Source of the DNA: Rhodanobacteraceae bacterium
GTDB lineage: Bacteria; Pseudomonadota; Gammaproteobacteria; Xanthomonadales; SZUA-5
Direction of reading: 5' to 3'
NCBI GenBank assembly: GCA_016717705.1
Contig: JADKFD010000043.1
Span: 1 to 56,874 of the forward strand
Length of the DNA: 56,874 nt
In this document: positions 16,587-26,310 of the stretch, piece by piece
How positions within the stretch are numbered: position 1 is the first letter of the stretch
Layout: every line of letters starts with the position of its first letter
Notes under the pieces: generated by a model
Databases searched by the model: none
Told to the model about the DNA's origin: nothing
The model's input: the letters and a program-made list of their open reading frames with translations, nothing else
Made by a program: the position numbers and the translations under genes

Positions 16587-18929
16587 TCAGTTGGGCGGCA
16601 GCAGGCCTGCCGGCACCACGCGTTCACCGGCGAGTTGCCTCGCCGAACGCGCCGCGCGCCGCCAACCCTCGTCATCGCCCTGCGCCTGGCGCACGCGCAT
16701 CAGCAGGACCGCGCTGTCGAAGTCGCGGTCGGCCACTTGCGGGTCTCGCGCGAGCACACCGGTCACCACCTCGTTGGCGTCGTCCACGCGCCCTGACGCC
16801 AGCAACAAGCCGATCAATGCATCGCTGGCGGTGACCATGCGCGACAGCTTGTTGGCCTCGATCGCCAGTTGCAGCGCCTTGCGATAGTCGCTTTCCGCGG
16901 CGATCAGGTCGCCACGCTCCAGCTCGCGATGGCCCAGTGCCAGCCAGGCATGCATGCTCGCCGGCTCGTTCAAGGCAGCCGGTTCCGGCTGGATCGGCGG
17001 CAGCGCTTGCGATGGCTCACTCAGCCGCAGTTGCCGGCGCGCCTCGAACCACAGGTACAGTGCCAGATCGCGCTGCTCGCGCCGGGGGATCGACTTCGGA
17101 TCGAACTCCTGTTCGAGACGCGCGTAGCTTTCCACGGCAGCAGTGGCGACCTGCGCATATCGACCTTGCGCCAGGCCGAGTTGCAGACGATAGAGATCGT
17201 CGCTGCGATTGGCCTCGGAGCTGAGCTCGCCGAGTTGACGCATGCGCTCGCTCTCGTCGAGCAAGGCCGCGGCTTCGCGCAGGCGTCCGGTTCCCAGCAT
17301 CAGCAATGCGCGGGCGCGCAGGTAGCTGACCCGCTCGTTGGCGTCGGTCATCAACGGGGCCAGCGCGCGCGCCCGCTCACTGGTGGCTTGCGCATCCTCC
17401 CAGCGCAACATGCCGAACTGGATCGACATCATCGACCGCAGGGCGGCGAACTGGTTGCCGATCGCGGCGTAGCGCGCATAGATCGCCTCGCAATCGGCGA
17501 GCAGTCGCAGGGCCTCTGCCGGCCGTCCGCGGGCGTTGGCCAGCAGAGCCAGCGACGCGCCCGCGCGCGCGCCGCCGAGTTCGTCGGCAGCGTTCAGGAA
17601 CAGCTGCTGCGCGCGGGCGAAGTCGGTCTGCGCAGTGTCGTAGTTGCCGCCGATCGCCGCCCGGTTGCCGCGCTGGATCAGCGCCGAACCCAGATCGCGC
17701 GGTGAACCATGTTTCTCGAGTCGGGCGACGCTGGCATCCACCAGGTCGCCCCAGCCGGGCGCGCTGCGGTGCCGCATCAGGGCAATCTCGAACAGCCCCA
17801 GGCGCGCGGCAGCGGCTGGAAACTCCTGCGCGCTGAGCGTCGAGCGCAGGGCCGCCGCAAGTTTGCTGGCCTCGCTCATCCGCCCCTGTTCCATCGCCAG
17901 CATGATTTCCAGCAGGCGCGCCTGCGGCAGCGCGTGCTCGCTCTCCGGCAGCCGCGCGAGCTGGCTGGCAGCGCTCTCGAAATCACGGCTGCGGATCAAC
18001 TGTTCGATCATCTCGGCGCGGCCGCTGAGAGAGTCTTCGGCGGGGGCGATCGGATGGGCGGCGCTCAGGGCATCGGCGGCCTGCTGTCCGGCCAGCAGCA
18101 AATCGTCGCCCAGCGCAGACGCGCGGGAGATGCCGCTTTCCGCATGCGCGGCCAGTTCCACCCGCCACGCCTTGCCGTCGCGGGAAATGCTCGGGAGGAT
18201 CACTCGCGCGGCGGCCAATTCGCGGCGCAGTGCGTCCGGATTTGTGTTGCCGGCATGCTCACCCAGGCGCGCCAGCACGTTTTCGATCGGCACCACGATC
18301 GCGCCGTTGTGGCGCAGGCGTTCGGCGATCAGGCTGGCGATGCCGATGCGCGCCCAGGCACCGTCGGCGTCGGCCACCTGCGCGGGCAGCACCCAGGTCC
18401 AGCCGGTGGTCGCTGTCGCAGCCGCCATCGGCTGCTCGACTGCGGCGGGTTGCCCGAGCAGCCACCAGGCCGGACCGGCGCTGGCGAGCAACGCCAGCGC
18501 GAACAGCGCCAGCAGCCATTGTCGCCTCGGCGGGGCGGCGATCGGCATCGTCGACAGCGGGGGCGGCATGGTCGCCGGCGCCTGGTCGACAGTTGCTGCG
18601 GCGGCGCCGGCGTTCTCGCCCTCGACTTCCACGACGCCGATGAAGTGATAGCCGAAGCCCGCCACCGTGCGGATCATCCGCTGCTGCACGCCGTCGTCAT
18701 CGAGCAGCCGCCGCGCCGCCAGCACGGTCTGCGCCAGTTGGTTGTCGGAGACATTGCTGCGGTGCCAGACCTGCTCGATCAGCTCATCGCGCCCGACCGC
18801 GCGGGAGCGGTGTTCGACCAGGTACGCCAGGCAATCGAAGACGCGGCGCGGAACGTCCAGCAGTTCGCCATCGCGCTGCAGCAGGCGCGCGACCGGGTCT
18901 AGTCGGACGTTGGAAATGCGATAGGTCAT
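16587..18929 (-). CDS. CadC-like winged-helix regulator with TPR region
   Basis: A 780-residue membrane transcriptional regulator. Residues 1-95 form an OmpR/CadC-type winged helix (VRLDPVARLLQRDGELLDVPRRVFDCLAYLVEHRSRAVGRDELIEQVW...VAGFGYHFIG). A Pro/Ala linker leads to one membrane helix (WLLALFALALLASAGPAWWLLG, about 138-159). The long remainder is alpha-helical with repeated Ala/Leu hairpins consistent with tetratricopeptide repeats (for example RALLMLGTGRLREAAALLDESE and LGHRELERGDLIAAESDYRKALQLA). The DNA-binding domain acts directly from the membrane with a large periplasmic sensory region. The start at 18929 was chosen because the wHTH begins there; the frame is open further upstream. 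Confidence 0.85.
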   Translation of the reverse strand: MTYRISNVRLDPVARLLQRDGELLDVPRRVFDCLAYLVEHRSRAVGRDELIEQVWHRSNVSDNQLAQTVLAARRLLDDDGVQQRMIRTVAGFGYHFIGVVEVEGENAGAAAATVDQAPATMPPPLSTMPIAAPPRRQWLLALFALALLASAGPAWWLLGQPAAVEQPMAAATATTGWTWVLPAQVADADGAWARIGIASLIAERLRHNGAIVVPIENVLARLGEHAGNTNPDALRRELAAARVILPSISRDGKAWRVELAAHAESGISRASALGDDLLLAGQQAADALSAAHPIAPAEDSLSGRAEMIEQLIRSRDFESAASQLARLPESEHALPQARLLEIMLAMEQGRMSEASKLAAALRSTLSAQEFPAAAARLGLFEIALMRHRSAPGWGDLVDASVARLEKHGSPRDLGSALIQRGNRAAIGGNYDTAQTDFARAQQLFLNAADELGGARAGASLALLANARGRPAEALRLLADCEAIYARYAAIGNQFAALRSMMSIQFGMLRWEDAQATSERARALAPLMTDANERVSYLRARALLMLGTGRLREAAALLDESERMRQLGELSSEANRSDDLYRLQLGLAQGRYAQVATAAVESYARLEQEFDPKSIPRREQRDLALYLWFEARRQLRLSEPSQALPPIQPEPAALNEPASMHAWLALGHRELERGDLIAAESDYRKALQLAIEANKLSRMVTASDALIGLLLASGRVDDANEVVTGVLARDPQVADRDFDSAVLLMRVRQAQGDDEGWRRAARSARQLAGERVVPAGLLPPN

Positions 18930-19146
18930 GGTCCGAGAATACGGGACACATTGCCGATTGCCAGACGCGTGCGCGTTGGCTCCGCCAGCGCGCCTGTGGA
19001 TACTGGTCGGCGGCGTACCCGTCGCCGACCGGACTCGCGGATTCACGAACCACGCGGCCGATGCCGGTTCCGGATGATCTGCGCGCGCTGCTGGAGGAGC
19101 GCAGCTGAAGCCTGCGTGGGCTCGACGCGAGGCCGTCGATCCGATA

Positions 19147-19172
19147 CAACATGGCCAGATCTGGCCATGTTG
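19147..19172. promoter_or_regulatory. Perfect 26-bp palindrome, probable Phd operator
   Basis: CAACATGGCCAGA is followed directly by its exact reverse complement TCTGGCCATGTTG, giving a perfect 26-bp dyad centred at 19159/19160, about 48 bases before the antitoxin start. Phd-type antitoxins repress their operons through such palindromes. Inference from symmetry and position. Confidence 0.7.
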
Positions 19173-19219
19173 GGCTGATCTGCCACGATATGCCCTGTTT
19201 TGGCAGGATCGGGTGTCCC

Positions 19220-19468
19220 ATGCTGGTCAACATACTCGAAGCCAAGAATCGCCTGTCGCAGTTGATCAAGGCGGTGCAGAACGGCGAGGATGTCGTGATC
19301 GCCAATCGCGGCTCCCCGGTCGCGCGATTGGTGCGCGTACCCGCTGGCGCACGCGGCGATCGCGACCTGCTGGGCTGGCTTGGCGCACACCCGCTGGCGG
19401 CTCATGCGCAACGCACCGGCGCGCAGATCGATGCCGCCATCGATCTGGAACGGGACGCATGGGCCTGA
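19220..19468 (+). CDS. Phd/YefM-type antitoxin
   Basis: An 82-residue antitoxin starting MLVNILEAKNRLSQLIKAVQNGEDVVIANRGSPVARLV, the characteristic Phd/YefM N-terminal DNA-binding fold, followed by a disordered-prone toxin-binding tail (HAQRTGAQIDAAIDLERDAWA). It appears intact, with a perfect palindrome 48 bases upstream as likely operator. Its stop overlaps the start of a PIN toxin that has lost most of its N-terminal half, so the antitoxin has no complete cognate toxin here. It may persist because it regulates itself or cross-neutralises another toxin. Confidence 0.9.
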   Translation: MLVNILEAKNRLSQLIKAVQNGEDVVIANRGSPVARLVRVPAGARGDRDLLGWLGAHPLAAHAQRTGAQIDAAIDLERDAWA

Positions 19469-19642
19469 TCTACCTCGATGTTCGATCTTGGCGCGCATTT
19501 ACGCGCGAGGTTCGCACTCAAGCCACCCGATGCACTGCATCTGGCATGCGCGCAATTCCACGGATGCGATGAACTCTGGACCAATGACGCTCGATTGGCC
19601 CAGGCCGCGCACGGATTGGCGCGCAACGTGATCGACTCCTAG
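19459..19642 (+). pseudogene. PIN-domain toxin with internal deletion
   Basis: The gene begins MGLIYLD, the normal first strand and first aspartate of this VapC subfamily, overlapping the antitoxin stop. It then jumps in another frame to FDLGAHLRARFALKPPDALHLACAQFHGCDELWTNDARLAQAAHGLARNV, which is the normal C-terminal third including PDALHLA and the TND motif. Roughly 80 family residues, including the catalytic glutamate region, are absent. The large gap means this is a genuine deletion rather than a base-calling error, and the toxin should be dead. Confidence 0.75.
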
Positions 19643-19727
19643 AAGTTCAGCGCCACGCCTGCAACATCCAGTCATCGATGCGGTTCGCTGCGCTCACCAC
19701 ATCCTACGCTCGGCGTTCCCGGTTGCT

Positions 19728-20216
19728 TCACTCCGGCACCGCCAGCGCCAGGGTTTCCTTCACTTCCTCCATCACCGCATAACTGCGCGAGCCGGACACA
19801 TGCGGCAAGGTCAGCAGGGTTTCGCCGAGCAGGCGACGGTAGGCGCCCATGTCGGCCACGCGCGCCTTGATCAGGTAATCGAAGTCGCCGGAAACCAGGT
19901 GGCATTCGAGCACCTGCGGCAGTTCCACCACCGCCGCCTTGAAGGCCTGGAACACGTCCTTGCTGGTGCGCACCAGGCGGATCTCGACGAACACCAGCAG
20001 GTCGGCGCCGAGGCGCCCCGGATTCAGCCGTGCGTGATAGCCGGTGATGAAACCCTCGTCTTCGAGCTTCTTGACCCGCTCCAGGCAGGGCGTGGCCGAC
20101 AGGCCGACGCGTTTGGCCAGTTCGACGTTGGCCAGGCGGCCGTCCTGCTGCAATTCACGCAAAATGCGTCGATCGATCCTATCCAGTTGATTTTTAGGAA
20201 CTTTCTGCTGACGCAT
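19728..20216 (-). CDS. Lrp/AsnC-family regulator
   Basis: A 162-residue Lrp/AsnC regulator. The N-terminal helix-turn-helix is LDRIDRRILRELQQDGRLANVELAKRVGLSATPCLERVKKLEDEGFITGY, followed by the RAM ligand-binding domain (LVFVEIRLVRTSKDVFQAFKAAVVELPQVLECHLVSGDFDYLIKARVADMGAYRRLL). It is transcribed divergently from alanine dehydrogenase, with 187 bp between starts, the usual arrangement for a regulator of alanine or branched-chain amino acid catabolism. The effector is likely alanine or another amino acid, by context only. Confidence 0.92.
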   Translation of the reverse strand: MRQQKVPKNQLDRIDRRILRELQQDGRLANVELAKRVGLSATPCLERVKKLEDEGFITGYHARLNPGRLGADLLVFVEIRLVRTSKDVFQAFKAAVVELPQVLECHLVSGDFDYLIKARVADMGAYRRLLGETLLTLPHVSGSRSYAVMEEVKETLALAVPE

Positions 20217-20403
20217 GGAATTTCATGCTCTCGCGTTGCTGGCGTTTGGCAGATTATCCTGTCCAGTGAAAATCTACAGCGAAAAACTCCACGCATGGAT
20301 CAATAGACTGCCCGCCCATCCTGTCGAGGTCCGCGCTTGCAGCCAATTGCGCTGCTGCGGTGCAGCATGACAGGCCCACCCCAACGAATGAGGCGAGGCG
20401 ACC
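20217..20403. promoter_or_regulatory. Divergent lrp-ald control region
   Basis: This 187-bp gap carries both promoters. It is locally AT-richer than its surroundings, with GAAAATCTACAGCGAAAAAC around 20268-20287, the kind of tract Lrp proteins wrap. No single consensus box could be fixed by eye. GAGGCGAGGCGACC directly precedes the ald ATG and probably includes its ribosome site. Confidence 0.4.
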
Positions 20404-21534
<1,131 letters not shown>

Positions 21535-21722
21535 GGAGGGCCACGCGCCTGCGTGGCCGCGGTTCGCGTCCGGCGGCAAGCAGCGCCTGCCGGGCGTCGC
21601 GCGTAACGCCATCGAGGCTTGAGCGGGTACCAAGGACGCGCGTGCCCGGCCTACTCCGGGCATGCCGCACGCCGTGGTAGCGCGGCTCCGGCGCGCGCTT
21701 GGGGCGCGCGGGGAAGCCCGTT

Positions 21723-21760
<38 letters not shown>

Positions 21761-21820
21761 GCCGCCGCTACTCGGGGCGCGGCTCCGGCGCGCGCGCTGT
21801 CGGGCCGGGCGGCGCCGCCT

Positions 21821-22663
21821 TCAGAGCGTGAACACTGCCCCTTCACATCCCGCGGTCACCCTGAAGTCGGGATTCACCGCGGCAATCGACTCCGCGGTGA
21901 TCAGGTCGAGATCCAGATCACTGTGATTGGGGTCGTGGTGGAACGACACCAGTTGGTCGACCTCGCACAGCCGTGCATACTGGATGGTCTGGACCAGCGA
22001 GCTGTGGCCCCAGCCGCCGTGTCGCGGATATTCGGCCGCGCTGTACTGGCTGTCGTGGATCAGAAGGTCGGCGCCGGTGGCCAGGCTGGCGCCGGAAGTC
22101 CAGTCGCGCGGCAGGCTCGGAAATGCCGGATTGCCCAGCGCCGGCTCGTGGTCGGGCATGTAGGTCAGCACCTTGCCGTTGGCTGCGCGTATGCGGTAGC
22201 CGACGGTTGGCCCCGGGTGGCAGATCATCTCGGCGACCACCTGGAATTCACCGATCTCGACGTTGCCGCAGGGCACTGCGTGGAAGCTGAGCTCGCACGG
22301 CAGTTCGCTCAGGTGCACCGGAAACAGCGGCGGCGACAGATAGCGCATCAAGCGTGCCTGCAGGCTCAGCGTGGCGCTGGCCGGACCCCAGATGTGCACT
22401 TCGAAGCCGGGGCGGTAGAGCGGGCCGAAGAATCCGAGTCCCTGCACGTGATCCATGTGCAGGTGCGTCAACAGGATGTCGACCCGTTTCAGGTTGGCCG
22501 ACAGCGTCGCGCCGAGCCGGCGGATACCGGTGCCGGCGTCGAGGATCAGCACCGTACCCTCGCGCCCGATCACGCTGACGCACGAGGTGTTGCCGCCATA
22601 GCGCGCGGTATCCGGGCCGGGCGTGGCCAGCGAACCGCGGGTGCCGCAAAGTTTGACTTGCAT
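21821..22663 (-). CDS. MBL-fold metallo-hydrolase (phosphodiesterase-like)
   Basis: A 280-residue metallo-beta-lactamase-fold enzyme. It opens KLCGTRGSLATPGPDTARYGGNTSCV, a pattern shared with PhnP/RNase Z-like phosphodiesterases, has the zinc motif THLHMDHVQG (H67, H69, D71, H72), later ligands in MICHPGPTVGYR and LIHDSQY, and a C-terminal SFHHDPNHSD. It likely hydrolyses a phosphodiester or cyclic nucleotide; the exact substrate is not shown by the sequence. Its start codon lies four bases from the CTAG flanking an IS5-type MITE, so its promoter region has been replaced by, or now lies within, that element. Confidence 0.85.
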   Translation of the reverse strand: MQVKLCGTRGSLATPGPDTARYGGNTSCVSVIGREGTVLILDAGTGIRRLGATLSANLKRVDILLTHLHMDHVQGLGFFGPLYRPGFEVHIWGPASATLSLQARLMRYLSPPLFPVHLSELPCELSFHAVPCGNVEIGEFQVVAEMICHPGPTVGYRIRAANGKVLTYMPDHEPALGNPAFPSLPRDWTSGASLATGADLLIHDSQYSAAEYPRHGGWGHSSLVQTIQYARLCEVDQLVSFHHDPNHSDLDLDLITAESIAAVNPDFRVTAGCEGAVFTL

Positions 22664-22670
22664 GCCCTAG

Positions 22671-22936
22671 GGACCCTCTGAACAAGTTCTGCGGCCGCGA
22701 CGGCGGCTGAAACGGTCGCCAGCAAGGATGACACCGAAGGCCATAGCCTGCGCTCTGGTCGAGGTGTCAGACGCAGCTGGAGGCCGTTTCAGCCCCGTCC
22801 CGAAGGGTTGTGACCCATTTTGCCTGCCGCGTCGTTCCGGTCCTCGGCTTCGTAGGCCATGCTACGACCTTCGGACCGCGCCTAGCGGCAGGCTTGTGGG
22901 TCACAACGCGGCTCGCAGAACTTGTTCAGAGGGTCC
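22671..22936. mobile_element. IS5-type MITE with terminal repeats and CTAG target duplication
   Basis: Positions 22667-22693 and 22914-22940 are perfect 27-bp inverted repeats whose outer four bases are CTAG at each end. Read as a 4-bp target duplication, CTAG fits the YTAR duplications made by IS5-group elements, leaving a 266-bp element with ends GGACCCTCTGAACAAG. There is no transposase. The interior folds into two further hairpins: GCGGCTGAAACGG (22703-22715) with CCGTTTCAGCC (22784-22794), and GTTGTGACCCA...GCCTGCCGC (22807-22830) with GCGGCAGGC...GGGTCACAAC (22885-22907). Extra single ends occur at 23347-23369 and 13394-13406. Confidence 0.8.
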
Positions 22937-23266
22937 CTAGGCTTCCCAGAAAACGCTCTGCACGCCGAGGAATTCGCCGCCCTGCGCGATGAATGGAACG
23001 GAGGTCCATTCGATATGGCGCCAGTTGCCGTTGGGCATGCCGACCCAGATCGTGCGCGACACCGGCTGGTGCCGGGTCAACGCGATGACCAGGGGCCAGT
23101 CTTCATGCGGTATCAGCTGGCGATCGACATCGCTCACCGCGAACTGCGCGCGCCATTCGCTGGCGGGGATTTCCCCGCTCTCCTCGAAGCGCAAGCCAAT
23201 CAGCAACTCGGCCGGCTCGTTCCAGTAGATCAAGGTACCTGCCGCGTCGACGATCACGATGGGCAT
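22937..23266 (-). CDS. PAS-domain protein, 5' end disrupted
   Basis: A single PAS domain: MPIVIVDAAGTLIYWNEPAELLIGLRFEESGEIPASEWRAQF...LIPHEDWPLVIALTRHQPVSRTIWVGMPNGNWRHIEWTSVPFIAQGGEFLGVQSVFWEA. The family normally has about 25 more residues at the front, and these are still encoded upstream (ISAQKPIQLILARQLASSLA), but no ATG, GTG or TTG precedes them before a stop; instead a MITE end (23347-23369) begins. So the native start was probably lost to insertion. Its stop codon TAG is the first three bases of the flanking CTAG... at 22937-22940. Sensory function would need a partner, as it lacks an output domain. Confidence 0.7.
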   Translation of the reverse strand: MPIVIVDAAGTLIYWNEPAELLIGLRFEESGEIPASEWRAQFAVSDVDRQLIPHEDWPLVIALTRHQPVSRTIWVGMPNGNWRHIEWTSVPFIAQGGEFLGVQSVFWEA

Positions 23267-23346
23267 TGCCAGGCTGCTCGCCAGCTGCCGGGCCAGGATC
23301 AGTTGGATGGGTTTCTGGGCGGAAATGGCGGGGCTCCAGGCGGATG

Positions 23347-23369
23347 GAACTTGTTCAGAGGGTCCCTAG
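23347..23369 (+). repeat. Solo MITE terminus upstream of PAS gene
   Basis: GAACTTGTTCAGAGGGTCC followed by CTAG is a copy of the right end of the element at 22671-22936, in the same orientation. With the left end at 22667 it brackets a unit of about 700 bp that contains the MITE and the PAS gene. Confidence 0.75.
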
Positions 23370-23577
23370 CTTAGGATCGTTTCGAACTTTTGTCCCGAGC
23401 AGCAGATGCGCTTGGGTGACAGATTCGGGATTTCCTTGCCGACGATCAATACCGGGGTCAGCCGACTGCGCTGCAATCCACCCGCGTGCTTCCCGACATG
23501 CGGAAGGCAGCGCCGGCTGGCGGCCGGATTGGCGTGCCGGCCGCCAGAACTCAACATCCAGGGACAGTGGCCAAATC

Positions 23578-25275
23578 ATGAAAGTCATCATCATCGGCGG
23601 TGTGGCCGGCGGCGCGTCATGTGCGGCGCGCTTGCGCCGGCTGGACGAGAGTGCGCAGATTCTCATGGTCGAGCGCGGCCCCTATGTGTCCTATGCCAAC
23701 TGCGGCCTGCCGTACCACATCGGCGATGTGATCAAGGCGGAATCGAGCCTGGTGGTCGCCGATGAAAACACCTTTCGCAGCCAGTTCGCCATCGATGTGC
23801 GCACCGGTTGCGAGGCGATTTCGATCGCGCCCGAGGCCAAGACTGTGGAACTGCGCAACGTCGCCACGGGCGAAGTGACGACCGAGGCCTATGACAAGCT
23901 GGTGCTCTCGCCAGGCGCGCTGTCGGTGCGGCCGCCGCTGCCGGGGATCGATCTCCCGGGCATCTTCATGGTGCGTACCGTGCCCGACGCGCGCGCCATC
24001 CGCGAGTGGATCGATCACGGCTCCCTGTTCCTGTCCGGCATCCATCGCTACTCAGGGTTCCAGAGCGTGCAGGCCAAGCCGCACGCGGTGGTCATCGGTG
24101 GCGGCTTCATCGGCCTGGAAACGGCGGAGAACCTGGTCCATCGCGGCTTCCAGGTCACCGTCATCGAACTCGATGAGCAGATCCTGGCGCCGATCGACCC
24201 GGAGATGGCGCTGATTGCGCAAGCCTATGTGACGCGTCATGGGATACATCTGGTGCTGGGCGACGGCGTCGCGTCGTTCGAGCAATGCGCCGACAAGTCG
24301 CTCAAGGTGCACACCCAGTCCGGAGCGGTGTATCCCGCGGATCTGGTGATCCTGGCGATGGGCGTGCGGCCCGACACCGCGCTGGCCAAACAGGCCGGGC
24401 TGGAGATCGGCGCACGCGGCGGCATCCGCGTCGATGCGCAGATGCGTACCAGCAACTGCGACATCTTTTCCGTCGGCGACGCGGTCGAGGTCAGAGACAG
24501 CGTGACCGGCGAGTGGAGCCTGGTGGCCCTGGCCGGACCAGCCAACCGGCAGGGGCGCATCGCCGCCGACGTGATCGCCGGGCGCGACGCGAGCTATCGC
24601 GGCACACAGGGCACCTCGATCATCGGCTTGTTCCACGGTGTGGTCGCCTGGACCGGCGTCAGCGAAAAGACCCTCGATCGTCTGGGCATCATCGATTACG
24701 AGAAGACCTACCTGTACCCGAATTCGCACGCCGGTTATTACCCCGGCGCCAAACCGATTGCGATGAAGATCCTGTTTCGCAAGTCCGACGGAAAACTGCT
24801 GGGCGCGCAGGCGATCGGCGAGGACGCCGTGGACAAGCGCATCAGCACGCTGGCGATGGCGCTGCAGATGGGCGCGACGGTCTACGACCTGGAACAAGCC
24901 GAGGTCTGCTACGCGCCGCAGTTCGGCAGCGCCAAGGACCCGGTCAATTTCGCCGGAATGATCGCAGCCGACATCCTGCGCGGCGACATGCCGGTCACCC
25001 ATTGGGACCACGCCGAGGACGGCTTCCTGCTCGACGTGCGCGCGCCGACGGAGTTGGCGGTGGAATCGGTGGCAGGCGCGATGAACATCCCATTGGGACA
25101 ACTGCGCGCGCGCCTGGACGAGCTGCCGCGCGACCGCGAGATCCTGATCATCTGCCGCTCCGGCGCGCGCGCCTATTACGCCACGCGCCTGCTGCTGCAG
25201 AAGGGCTTCAAGGCGCGCACCCTGGCTGGAGGCATGCTGGCGCGCACGCATGCCAGCACCTTCTGGTCGAGTTGA
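23578..25275 (+). CDS. CoA-disulfide reductase with C-terminal rhodanese domain
   Basis: A 565-residue FAD- and NAD(P)H-dependent reductase. The FAD motif is VIIIGGVAGGASCAARLRR, the redox cysteine C42 lies in SYANCGLPYHIGD as in CoA-disulfide and persulfide reductases, the NAD motif is AVVIGGGFIGLETAENL, and the second FAD motif is NCDIFSVGDAVEV. After a dimerisation domain (HAGYYPGAKPIAMKILF) a rhodanese domain follows with active cysteine C526 in IICRSGARAYY. This fusion (CoADR-RHD) reduces CoA persulfides and polysulfide. The ATG at 23578 begins the FAD motif. A cation exporter follows within five bases, suggesting a shared sulfur/metal detoxification operon. Confidence 0.92.
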   Translation: MKVIIIGGVAGGASCAARLRRLDESAQILMVERGPYVSYANCGLPYHIGDVIKAESSLVVADENTFRSQFAIDVRTGCEAISIAPEAKTVELRNVATGEVTTEAYDKLVLSPGALSVRPPLPGIDLPGIFMVRTVPDARAIREWIDHGSLFLSGIHRYSGFQSVQAKPHAVVIGGGFIGLETAENLVHRGFQVTVIELDEQILAPIDPEMALIAQAYVTRHGIHLVLGDGVASFEQCADKSLKVHTQSGAVYPADLVILAMGVRPDTALAKQAGLEIGARGGIRVDAQMRTSNCDIFSVGDAVEVRDSVTGEWSLVALAGPANRQGRIAADVIAGRDASYRGTQGTSIIGLFHGVVAWTGVSEKTLDRLGIIDYEKTYLYPNSHAGYYPGAKPIAMKILFRKSDGKLLGAQAIGEDAVDKRISTLAMALQMGATVYDLEQAEVCYAPQFGSAKDPVNFAGMIAADILRGDMPVTHWDHAEDGFLLDVRAPTELAVESVAGAMNIPLGQLRARLDELPRDREILIICRSGARAYYATRLLLQKGFKARTLAGGMLARTHASTFWSS

Positions 25276-25279
25276 GCGC

Positions 25280-26245
25280 ATGGACCACATCGACCTCGTC
25301 GACGACCCGGAAGACACCCAGCACACCACACATGAGCGTGCCGCCGCCGCATCGCGCAGCACCTGGGTCAGCGTGGCGGTCAACATCGTCCTGACTGCGG
25401 TGCAGATCGCGGTGGGCGTGCTGTCCCGCTCGCAAGGCCTGATTGCCGATGGCATCCACTCGCTGTCCGATCTGATCGCCGATTTCGTCGTGCTGATTGC
25501 CAGTCATCACAGCAAGAAGGACGCCGACGCCGACCATCCCTACGGTCACCAGCGTTTTGAGACCGCGGCCTCGCTGGCGCTGGGCCTGCTGCTGCTGGCT
25601 GTGGGTCTGGGCATGGTGTGGTCGGCCTTTCACAAGCTGGAAGCCCCGGAGAGCGTGCCTCAGGTGCACGTGGTGGCGCTCTGGGTGGCGGGCGGCGCGT
25701 TGATCGCCAAGGAACTGCTGTTCCGCTACATGCTGGCCGTAGCCAAGCGCGTCAAGTCGAGCATGCTGGTGGCCAACGCCTGGCACGCGCGCTCGGATGC
25801 CGCATCCTCGCTGGTGGTGGGCATCGGTATCGCCGGCAATCTGGCGGGTTATCCGATCCTCGACCCGATTGCGGCGCTGATTGTCGGCTTCATGGTCGCG
25901 CGGATGGGCTGGAGTTTCAGCTGGGATGCACTGCACGATCTGATGGATCGCGGCGCCACCGAACAGGAGGTCGCGGCGATTGCCCGCACCCTGGCGGAAA
26001 CGCCCGGCGTCGAGGGGGTGCATGACCTGCGGACGCGCAAGATGGGCGACATGGTGGTCGTCGACGCGCACATCGAAGTCGATGCCAACCTGAGCGTGGA
26101 AGCCGGGCACGACATCGCCGTCGAAGCCAGGCAACGGGTCATGCGCCGACATCGGGTGCTCAACCTGATGACGCATGTGGACCCGTGGCGACGGCCGGAT
26201 CTGGATCACGCCGTGGCGACGCCGATACCCTCTGGAACGCACTGA
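25280..26245 (+). CDS. Cation diffusion facilitator (CDF) metal exporter
   Basis: A 321-residue CDF transporter with six predicted helices. Metal-site motifs are GLIADGIHSLSDLIADF (DxxxD, helix 2) and NAWHARSDAASSLVV (HxxxD, helix 5), followed by a C-terminal cytoplasmic domain of ferredoxin-like fold (VHDLRTRKMGDMVVVDAHIEVDANLSVEAGHDIA). The HxxxD in helix 5 rather than DxxxD favours zinc-type selectivity, but iron or cadmium cannot be excluded. It starts just after the CoADR-RHD stop. Proton-coupled export of divalent metal across the inner membrane is expected. Confidence 0.92.
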   Translation: MDHIDLVDDPEDTQHTTHERAAAASRSTWVSVAVNIVLTAVQIAVGVLSRSQGLIADGIHSLSDLIADFVVLIASHHSKKDADADHPYGHQRFETAASLALGLLLLAVGLGMVWSAFHKLEAPESVPQVHVVALWVAGGALIAKELLFRYMLAVAKRVKSSMLVANAWHARSDAASSLVVGIGIAGNLAGYPILDPIAALIVGFMVARMGWSFSWDALHDLMDRGATEQEVAAIARTLAETPGVEGVHDLRTRKMGDMVVVDAHIEVDANLSVEAGHDIAVEARQRVMRRHRVLNLMTHVDPWRRPDLDHAVATPIPSGTH

Positions 26246-26310
26246 AGGACTGCCGCCAGTCGCTGTGGTCAGCGGTGCCTGCCGAAGCCCGTCTGCTGCG
26301 TCCTGGTCGC

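Noticed and set aside
16331..16675. N-terminal extension of the M23 peptidase (LCRSALARD...)
   Set aside because: The added residues are the translation of REP palindromes; the signal peptide starts at 16330.
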